Shown one piece after another: positions 1 to 5,942 of a DNA stretch of 48,506 nt. Within the stretch, counting starts at the first letter, position 1. Each line of letters starts with the position of its first letter. Origin of the DNA: CAZSXS01 sp964611385 (GTDB taxonomy: Bacteria; Bacillota; Clostridia; Lachnospirales; CAYPQA01); NCBI GenBank assembly GCA_964611385.1, contig CAZSXS010000016.1:1-48506 (forward strand), read 5' to 3'. The notes under the pieces were generated by a model, which saw only the letters and a list, made by a program, of their open reading frames with translations, was not told where the DNA came from and did not search any database. The position numbers were made by a program, and so were the translations under genes.

Positions 1-41
1 AAGGGAAAAACTTTTTCAAACGGCGAAAAAGTTTTTCCCTT
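1..41. repeat. Long palindrome with loop AAACGGC, copy A
   Basis: A perfect 17-bp inverted repeat (arms 1-17 and 25-41) surrounds the 7-base loop AAACGGC. The arms are rich in A/T runs, and a C-rich stretch follows directly on the right. A second hairpin at 24239-24309 carries the same loop and the same A/T-run core in the opposite orientation, so this looks like a dispersed palindromic repeat that may also work as a transcription terminator. It starts exactly at the window edge, so its full left flank is not visible. Confidence 0.6.
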
Positions 42-166
42 CCTCCCCCCAAGCCCCCCTCCATCCCTTTTTCAAAAAGCCGGTAATTGGCGTGGTATCA
101 ATCATAAGTAAATTTTGAAAAACCCGTTTTAGGAAGCGAAGCGTAGTTCGATCAAGCTAAAATATA

Positions 167-213
167 AAAAAACAGAATTAGGTTGTTAAGACAATCTGAT
201 TCTGTTTTTTTAT
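167..213 (-). terminator. Terminator of the feo operon
   Basis: An A-run, a stem of about 14 pairs with a short TAAG loop, and a T-run surround ACAGAATTAGGTTGT / ACAATCTGATTCTGT. It lies just after the last gene of the minus-strand feo operon. The A and T runs on both sides would let it act in both directions. Confidence 0.7.
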
Positions 214-229
214 GCTTTCCAATCGATAT

Positions 230-370
230 TCATTTATCTGTGCTTTTTGGACAGTGCTTACAGTCTTGGCAATGCCCATGACAGCCGGATTTTGCAGTTC
301 GGATACGCCATAGGGCAAACAACACGCCTAGGCCAATGAAGACCAATACAATTAGATCTTGAATATTCAT
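230..370 (-). CDS. FeoB-associated Cys-rich membrane protein
   Basis: A 46-residue protein with one N-terminal membrane segment (residues ~4-22) followed by a short basic stretch and a Cys-rich tail: CHGHC, then CKHC. This layout is typical of the small FeoB-associated cysteine-rich membrane proteins found downstream of feoB in Firmicutes; they are thought to assist ferrous iron transport, perhaps as the local equivalent of FeoC, but their exact role is not settled. The start is the ATG at 370, preceded by GAGGTG at a good distance; a longer frame upstream has no ribosome site and overlaps feoB. It is the third gene of feoA-feoB, 41 nt after feoB, and is followed by a terminator. Confidence 0.8.
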   Translation of the reverse strand: MNIQDLIVLVFIGLGVLFALWRIRTAKSGCHGHCQDCKHCPKSTDK

Positions 371-411
371 GATACACCTCACAGATATATTTTCAAACAG
401 ATACCTTGACC

Positions 412-2412
412 TCACAAAAACAGTAAGCCCACCTGATACACAACAAAAGCACAAAGCCAGGCAAACAACAGTTGGAACACCACAATACCAGTAGTCCACA
501 GGCTTCCAAGCTCACGTTTTACTGCCGCAACTGCCGCAATGCAAGGCGTATAAAGCAAAGTAAACACTAAAAAGCTGAGCGCTGAAAGGGGTGTGAACAG
601 TAGGCCCAGAGCACTATTAAGCGTATCGGCGCCTTGCTCACTCAATACACCAAGAGTTCCCACGACAGCTTCTTTTGCCATAAAACCGCTGACCAAGGCC
701 GTTGCTGTCCGCCAATCTCCAAAGCCCAGGGGGCTTAAGAGTCGAGCAAGCAAGCCACCAAGGACAGCCAGAATACTTTCGCTGGGTGCGCTTACGATGT
801 TCAAGTTAAAATCAAAGCTTTGCAAAAACCAAATCACGATACTTGCGATAAAAATTAGGGTAAAGGCACGCTGCAAAAAATCCTTTGCCTTATCCCAAAG
901 TAAAAGCCAAACGCTTTTGGGTGAAGGCATACGATAGTTGGGTAACTCTAAGATAAAGGGCACTGATTGCCCATGAAATGCAGTCTTTTTCAAAACAAGC
1001 CCCACCAGAACAGCTAAAACTACACCAGACAGGTAAAGCCCCAGCATCACCAGCGCTGCTTGCTTCGGAAAAAAAGCGGCAGTAAACAAGGCATACACCG
1101 GCAGCTTTGCCGAACAACTCATAAAGGGAATCAGCAGGATAGTCAGCTTCCGATCCCGCTGGCCGGAAAGAGTTCTTGTAGCCATAATGGCCGGAACAGA
1201 GCAACCAAAGCCAACGAGCAAGGGCACAAAGCTCTTACCCGAAAGTCCCAGCTTTCTCATAGGCTTATCCATCATAAAGGACACTCTTGCCATATACCCG
1301 CTGTCCTCCAGCAGAGAAAGAAAGAAGAAAAGGGTAACAATAATCGGCAGAAAAGACAAGACAGAGCCTACACCGGCTATGATCCCGTTCATAATTAAAT
1401 CTTGTACTACAGGGTTTATCCCTGTGGCTATGAGAGCCCTTTCTACCAGAGCGCTAAGATTGTCTATGGCCAGCGCCAGTTGGTCGCTTAAAAACGTACC
1501 GATCCCATGAAAGGTCAGCCAAAAGACTGTCAGCATGATCCCCAAAAAGACAGGAATGCCTAGATATTTGTGGGTCAGCAGCCGGTCTATTTTTGTGCTT
1601 CTGATTTCTTCACGGCTTTCAGGGGGCTTTGTAAGCGTCTTCTGGCAGAGGGCCTCAATGAAGCTATAACGCATATCCGCCAGAGCTGCTAGGCGATCCG
1701 TTTGCAGGTCGCTTTCCATTTCCTGAATGCAAAGCTCCAGACTTTGCCTTTCGTTTTCACCCAAGGCCAATAGCTTCGTAATCGGCTCATCGCCTTCGAT
1801 CAGCTTGACGGCGGCAAAGCGAAGCGGAAGTCCCGCGTGATTCGCGTGATCCTCTATCAAGTGAGCGATACCATGCAAACAACGATGAACTGCGCTGCTA
1901 CAAAAATCCACCTTTTGGGGTTTGCTTTGTTGCTTGACGACTTGCATGGCGGCGTCAAGCAAGTCGTCTATCCCTTCGTTTTTTGCTGCGCTGATAGGGA
2001 TGGTCGGAATCCCAAGCTCCGCAGCAAAGGCTTCAAGCTGTATCCCACCACCGCTCGCACTTAACTCATCCATCATATTCAGCGCCAGCACCATAGGAAT
2101 CCCCAGCTCGATCAGCTGTAAACTCAGATACAAATTTCGTTCCATGTTCGTAGAGTCGATAATATTGATGAGGCCGTCCGGCTTCCCTTTCAAAATAAAA
2201 TCTCGTGTGATGATTTCCTCCATAGTATAGGGCGACAGCGAATAGACGCCCGGCAAATCCACAACGGTCACCTGAGGCTGCTTCCGAACTACTCCGCTTT
2301 TTTGATCAACCGTCACACCGGGAAAGTTCCCGACGTGTTGATTAGAGCCGGTCAGTTGATTGAAAAGAGTAGTCTTTCCACAGTTTTGGTTTCCCACCAG
2401 AGCAAAGGTCAT
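412..2412 (-). CDS. feoB: Ferrous iron transporter FeoB
   Basis: A 666-residue inner-membrane Fe(II) transporter. The N-terminal GTPase domain shows the P-loop GNQNCGKTT (residues ~7-15), the DLPG switch motif (~52-55) and NMMD as the guanine-specificity motif. A helical linker follows, then a C-terminal membrane domain with two Gate-type halves and about eight membrane segments, including the conserved GFGCSVPA region. Length is normal for the Firmicute family (about 650-720). The ATG overlaps the feoA stop by 4 nt (ATGA), so the two are translationally coupled. Expression is likely repressed by iron through the DtxR-type regulator encoded next door, judging by the palindrome over the feo promoter. 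Confidence 0.96.
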   Translation of the reverse strand: MTFALVGNQNCGKTTLFNQLTGSNQHVGNFPGVTVDQKSGVVRKQPQVTVVDLPGVYSLSPYTMEEIITRDFILKGKPDGLINIIDSTNMERNLYLSLQLIELGIPMVLALNMMDELSASGGGIQLEAFAAELGIPTIPISAAKNEGIDDLLDAAMQVVKQQSKPQKVDFCSSAVHRCLHGIAHLIEDHANHAGLPLRFAAVKLIEGDEPITKLLALGENERQSLELCIQEMESDLQTDRLAALADMRYSFIEALCQKTLTKPPESREEIRSTKIDRLLTHKYLGIPVFLGIMLTVFWLTFHGIGTFLSDQLALAIDNLSALVERALIATGINPVVQDLIMNGIIAGVGSVLSFLPIIVTLFFFLSLLEDSGYMARVSFMMDKPMRKLGLSGKSFVPLLVGFGCSVPAIMATRTLSGQRDRKLTILLIPFMSCSAKLPVYALFTAAFFPKQAALVMLGLYLSGVVLAVLVGLVLKKTAFHGQSVPFILELPNYRMPSPKSVWLLLWDKAKDFLQRAFTLIFIASIVIWFLQSFDFNLNIVSAPSESILAVLGGLLARLLSPLGFGDWRTATALVSGFMAKEAVVGTLGVLSEQGADTLNSALGLLFTPLSALSFLVFTLLYTPCIAAVAAVKRELGSLWTTGIVVFQLLFAWLCAFVVYQVGLLFL

Positions 2413-2639
2413 AAAGCTACCTCCTGTATGATGATTCTTTCTGCATCTTCCTTACGTAGCGTCAGTATGTAGCCCCGCAGCTTTATCTCCAATGGGTCAC
2501 CCATGGGTGCAGTCTTTCTTACTGTGACGATGGTGTTTGGGGTAATGCCCATATCCAACAGACGGCGGCGCAACGCGCCCTCGCCACCGACCGATATCAC
2601 CTGCCCACTTTTTCCGATCTGTAAATCCTTTAAGCTCAT
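2409..2639 (-). CDS. feoA: FeoA ferrous iron transport accessory protein
   Basis: A 76-residue SH3-like FeoA-domain protein. It has the usual features: an early G-x-x-G region, LLDMGITPN in the middle and a basic/hydrophobic beta-strand end. FeoA is a small cytosolic partner of FeoB and is thought to tune its GTPase/transport activity. It is the first gene of the feo operon and overlaps feoB by 4 nt. A clear AGGAGG-type site precedes its ATG at 2639. Its promoter and operator lie at 2667-2725. Confidence 0.94.
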   Translation of the reverse strand: MSLKDLQIGKSGQVISVGGEGALRRRLLDMGITPNTIVTVRKTAPMGDPLEIKLRGYILTLRKEDAERIIIQEVAL

Positions 2640-2666
2640 CCTTTACCTCCTGCAAGCTCCTGTAAT

Positions 2667-2725
2667 AAGTTAGGCTATGCTAACTCGGTTAAAGTTAGTA
2701 TAGCCTAACTTACTTTGCCTGTCAA
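2667..2725 (-). promoter_or_regulatory. feoAB promoter with DtxR-type operator
   Basis: On the minus strand TTGACA (2720-2725) and TATACT (2697-2702) are 17 bp apart, an almost perfect housekeeping promoter. A 19-bp inverted repeat (2667-2685 against 2693-2711, 18 of 19 pairs) carrying TTAGGCTATGCTAAC / GTTAGTATAGCCTAA covers the -10. This is like the TTAGG-containing boxes of the DtxR/IdeR family. Binding of a metal-loaded repressor here would block RNA polymerase. That the neighbouring regulator binds it is inference. Confidence 0.8.
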
Positions 2726-2764
2726 TATATCCATTGAAACATTCCCGTAAGCTTTTCTCCTTCG

Positions 2765-2795
2765 TTGACACATACGATTAGTTAGTATATACTAA
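2765..2795 (+). promoter_or_regulatory. Promoter and operator of the DtxR-type gene
   Basis: TTGACA (2765-2770) and TATACT (2787-2792) are 16 bp apart on the plus strand. The -10 is inside a perfect 14-bp palindrome, TTAGTATATACTAA (2782-2795), which matches the right-hand half of the feoAB operator (TTAGTATA). This suggests that the regulator represses both feoAB and itself. Confidence 0.75.
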
Positions 2796-2920
2796 TCAAT
2801 ATTCGCTAAAATGAATCGCATCGAACCGTTACAGAATAAAGGACCTTTTCAAATTCACATGGGGTCTGATTCGCCAAGCCCATGTCCGATTTTAGAAAGG
2901 TCATTGATGGAGGGCTTACT

Positions 2921-3322
2921 ATGAAAATATTGGAATCATCCGAAAATTATCTTGAAACCATTTTGATATTAAAAAAGACCTCCGGAGAGGTCAAGGCGGT
3001 GGATATCGCCAATCACTTAGGCTACTCGAAGCCCAGTATCAGCGCAGCTCTGAAACTGCTTAAACAGAACGGTTACATTACAGTGGGAAGCTCCGGCTAC
3101 ATCACCCTGACCAAAGCAGGGCTTGAAATTGCCACGGAGATATACCAACGCCATACAGTGTTGACAGATTTTTTGATTTGCCTTGGAGTCAGTCCGGACA
3201 CGGCCAAGGAAGACGCTTGTAAAATTGAACATTATTTAAGCTCGGAGAGCTTCGAACGGATTAAAGCACATTGCGAGCTGAAGGGCAGCGGGACATCTAT
3301 ACTTCCTGTAACTATACAATGA
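2921..3322 (+). CDS. DtxR/MntR-family metal-dependent regulator
   Basis: A 133-residue protein. Residues ~1-65 form the winged helix-turn-helix (SSENYLETIL near the start, GYSKPSISAALKLL as the recognition region). The rest is the dimerisation/metal-binding helix set, with the conserved RH in the IYQRH segment and the C-K-I-E-H string of metal ligands typical of this family. No SH3-like C-terminal domain is present, as in MntR-type members. I chose the ATG at 2921 because GGAGGG precedes it by 7 nt; the ATG at 2882 has no ribosome site. It is divergent from feoAB. The shared operator sequence suggests that it is an iron-responsive repressor of feoAB and of itself, although manganese sensing is also possible. 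Confidence 0.88.
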   Translation: MKILESSENYLETILILKKTSGEVKAVDIANHLGYSKPSISAALKLLKQNGYITVGSSGYITLTKAGLEIATEIYQRHTVLTDFLICLGVSPDTAKEDACKIEHYLSSESFERIKAHCELKGSGTSILPVTIQ

Positions 3323-3414
3323 AAGGCCATAATTCTAAAACATTTGCTATGCAGGTATGATTTTCAGATGATTTTCAAGAGATCACATTCGCTTGAAGAC
3401 TTTGCATATGCACC

Positions 3415-3443
3415 TTGCTGTGCAAGGTCATTAGTGATATAAT
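3415..3443 (+). promoter_or_regulatory. Promoter of the rubrerythrin fusion gene
   Basis: TTGCTG (3415-3420) and a perfect TATAAT (3438-3443) are 17 bp apart, 43 nt before the start codon. I saw no clear PerR-type inverted repeat beside it. Confidence 0.65.
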
Positions 3444-3486
3444 TTGTTTTGTTACATTCATCTACAAATGAAAGGGGTTTGATTAT

Positions 3487-4653
3487 ATGGACAATACCGC
3501 TCTATTCAAGCTGGGATATGGCTTGTATGTGCTAACCGCAAAAAGCGGAGAACAGGACAACGGCTGTATCATTAATACCGTTTTGCAAATCACAAGTGTA
3601 GCACCGCTCATAGGGGTTATCAGTGTGAATAAACAGAATTTTACCCATGACTTGATTGTACAGTCAAAAGAATTTAATGTATCCGTTTTAACTACAGAAG
3701 CGCCCTTCGAGGTTTTCAAGCATTTCGGATATCAATCAGGCAGAACGGTTGATAAGATAGGAGACTACAAGAACATCGCCAGAAGTGATAATGGTATAAG
3801 CTATCTTCCTGAATATACCAATGCCTATTTATCTTTCCGAGTGACCGACACGATGGACTTCGGAACGCATACCTTATTCAAGGCTGATATTACAGACGCT
3901 AAGGTTCTTGGTGATGCGCCAAGCCTTAACTATACCTATTATCAGCAACACATTAAGCCGAAGCCCCAGGAAGCAAAGGTTCAAGGCTATCGCTGTAAAA
4001 TATGTGGTTATGTCTATGAGGGGGAAACATTGCCCTCTGACTATGTTTGTCCCCTGTGTAAACACGGTGCTGCTGATTTCGAAAAAATAAGCAATGCAGG
4101 CGAAGCAGTAACGACAGGCTTAAAAGGTACAAAGACTGAGAATAATTTGATGGAGGCTTTTGCAGGAGAGAGCCAGGCTAGAAACAAATACAGCTATTAT
4201 GCAGGCAAGGCACGAAAGGAAGGTTTCGAGCAGATCGCTGGAATTTTTGAGGAGACGGCAGCGAACGAAAGGGAACATGCGAAAATTTGGTACAAGCTAC
4301 TAAGCGGCGGTGACATTGCCAATACAGTAGACAACCTGAAGACTGCGGCAAATGGTGAAAACGATGAGTGGACGAACATGTACGCCCGTATGGCAAAGGA
4401 AGCCGAAGAGGAAGGCTTTCCTGATATTGCTTTCCTCTTTGAATCGGTTGGAAAAATCGAAAAGGAGCATGAGGAACGCTATCGTAAACTACTCAAAAAC
4501 ATAGAGCATGGCACTATATTTGCAAAGACGGAGAAGTCGGTTTGGATTTGCCGCAACTGCGGGCATATTGAAGACAGTGAGTTCGCTCCAAAGACATGCC
4601 CTGTATGTAAGCACCCGCAAGCATACTTTGAGCTTCGTGTGATTAACTACTAA
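3487..4653 (+). CDS. Flavin reductase-rubredoxin-rubrerythrin fusion
   Basis: A 388-residue three-part cytosolic protein. Residues 1-~155 are an FMN-binding flavin reductase-like domain. Residues ~167-200 are a rubredoxin (CKIC at 170-173, CPLC at 188-191). Residues ~217-340 are a rubrerythrin di-iron four-helix bundle with the diagnostic AFAGESQAR and EREH motifs. Residues 351-388 are a second rubredoxin-like knuckle (CRNC at 355-358, CPVC at 371-374). The likely role is to pass electrons from NAD(P)H through flavin and rubredoxin to a di-iron site that reduces peroxide or oxygen, all in one chain. Flavin reductase-rubredoxin proteins (Hrb) and rubrerythrins are known separately. The start is the ATG at 3487 after AAAGGGG. 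A terminator follows at once, so it is monocistronic. Confidence 0.9.
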   Translation: MDNTALFKLGYGLYVLTAKSGEQDNGCIINTVLQITSVAPLIGVISVNKQNFTHDLIVQSKEFNVSVLTTEAPFEVFKHFGYQSGRTVDKIGDYKNIARSDNGISYLPEYTNAYLSFRVTDTMDFGTHTLFKADITDAKVLGDAPSLNYTYYQQHIKPKPQEAKVQGYRCKICGYVYEGETLPSDYVCPLCKHGAADFEKISNAGEAVTTGLKGTKTENNLMEAFAGESQARNKYSYYAGKARKEGFEQIAGIFEETAANEREHAKIWYKLLSGGDIANTVDNLKTAANGENDEWTNMYARMAKEAEEEGFPDIAFLFESVGKIEKEHEERYRKLLKNIEHGTIFAKTEKSVWICRNCGHIEDSEFAPKTCPVCKHPQAYFELRVINY

Positions 4654-4693
4654 AAAAGTACCGCGTCATTTGTATTTGGCGCGGTACTTTTTT
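4653..4693 (+). terminator. Terminator after the rubrerythrin fusion
   Basis: AAAAAAGTACCGCG pairs perfectly with CGCGGTACTTTTTT around a 14-base loop, with a T-run at the end. It starts directly at the stop codon. Confidence 0.85.
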
Positions 4694-4842
4694 AGTGCAT
4701 TAGAGTTTAATGAAGGAAGTTGATTGATCCTATGGTCAGTCGCTGTTGTCCTGTGCTATACTGCTTTATAAGGATAAAGATTTCAGCAATGGGAAGCGAA
4801 TTCATTACTTATCCAATAACAAAAAATATGGAGGGATCTCAA

Positions 4843-5661
4843 ATGAGCACGAATAAAAGCATGGAAGACGTACAAATAGGGCTTAGCGATTGCTTTGAAC
4901 AACAGGTTATGAGTCAAGATCAAATAACAGCCTACCTCAAGCGGATTGGACTTCACGAGGTTTCAAGGAACTACGAGGGCTTAAAGGCCTTGCAGTATCA
5001 TCATTTTCATTCTGTTCCTTATGAAAACTTAGATATTCTGGCGAAGAAGCCTGTTTCTCTCGCTCTTCCAGATCTTTACAGCAAAGTCGTGGAAAGAGGT
5101 AGAGGCGGCTACTGTTTTGAATTAAATGGACTCTTTGCTTGGCTGCTGCGTTCCTTGGGCTTTCAGGTTACGGAGCATTTGGGGCGGTTTTTACGGGGGG
5201 AATCGGGTATGCCTATGGGGAGGCACCGGGTTTTGCGGGTTCAATGTGAGGAGGACTGCTACATCTGCGATGTTGGTGTCGGCAGTGTCGCCCCTCTTTA
5301 TCCCATCCGCTTGACTACGGAAGAACAGCGCCAAGGCAACGAGCTTTACCGTCTCACAAGGCATAAGCTTTTCGGCAATGTTCTTGAACATTTTCATCAT
5401 GATGAATGGGTAAAGGTATTCTCCTTCACAGAAGAACCCGCCTACGCCAGTGATTTTATTGCCCCATCCTTCTACTGCGAGCAGGCTGGAGACTCTATTT
5501 TCAACAAGACGTACATGCTGCATATTTGGACAAAAGAAGGCCGAACCAGCTTCGATGGCACTGACTTGAAGGTCTTTACCAAGGACGGGGTTGTGGTTCG
5601 GAGCCTTGAAGAAAAAGAAATCTCAGGAGTTTTGAAGGAACATTTTGGCTTAGCTCTGTAA
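4843..5661 (+). CDS. Arylamine N-acetyltransferase
   Basis: A 272-residue enzyme of the NAT family, which transfers acetyl (or another acyl group) from CoA to arylamines, hydrazines and similar compounds. The Cys-His-Asp triad is visible: Cys91 in RGGYCFELN, His128 in GRHRVL and Asp143 in CDVGVG. Length is typical (260-280). The ATG at 4843 follows GGAGGG at a good distance; an earlier in-frame start at 4720 has no ribosome site and would add residues not seen in the family. It stands alone between two convergent or independent units. The natural substrate is unknown. Confidence 0.92.
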   Translation: MSTNKSMEDVQIGLSDCFEQQVMSQDQITAYLKRIGLHEVSRNYEGLKALQYHHFHSVPYENLDILAKKPVSLALPDLYSKVVERGRGGYCFELNGLFAWLLRSLGFQVTEHLGRFLRGESGMPMGRHRVLRVQCEEDCYICDVGVGSVAPLYPIRLTTEEQRQGNELYRLTRHKLFGNVLEHFHHDEWVKVFSFTEEPAYASDFIAPSFYCEQAGDSIFNKTYMLHIWTKEGRTSFDGTDLKVFTKDGVVVRSLEEKEISGVLKEHFGLAL

Positions 5662-5690
5662 AAAAGGATCCGCTGTGTTCTGTTGCAAAT

Positions 5691-5879
5691 TTATTCCGTT
5701 GCAAACAAGCTAAGCCAAGCTTGGCCTTCGATGACATCCACAGTCAAGCGGTAGGCTTCGTCCTTCGGATTCACTGGCAAGACTTCCAGTATGTCACCAC
5801 AACAGGAAACTGTACAGTCTCCTGTTGCAGTCAGGATGTTGTTACATTGCTTGCAGGCATAAAACTTTATTCTTTTCAT
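5691..5879 (-). CDS. Truncated desulfoferrodoxin-like protein
   Basis: A 62-residue frame that begins KFYACKQC and has CTVSCC further on (Cys 9, 12, 22, 26, 27). This is like the N-terminal metal knuckle of Clostridia desulfoferrodoxin-like proteins, and the following L-P...DEAYRLTVDVIEG segment matches their linker. Those proteins then normally continue with a superoxide-reductase-like domain carrying H-P-M and K-E-H-Y motifs; here the frame stops before it and I found no continuation downstream. So it is probably a remnant or a very short derivative. The ATG at 5879 has no ribosome site; a TTG start at 5918 is possible. A promoter (TTGTCA 5909-5914, TATACT 5885-5890, 18 bp apart) would start transcription almost at the ATG, which hints at a leaderless message. 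Confidence 0.5.
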   Translation of the reverse strand: MKRIKFYACKQCNNILTATGDCTVSCCGDILEVLPVNPKDEAYRLTVDVIEGQAWLSLFATE

Positions 5880-5942
5880 ATCAAAGTATAGCACAAGAGG
5901 AAGCTCATTGACAATCAATACTCCGTAAACTATAGTACTTTC

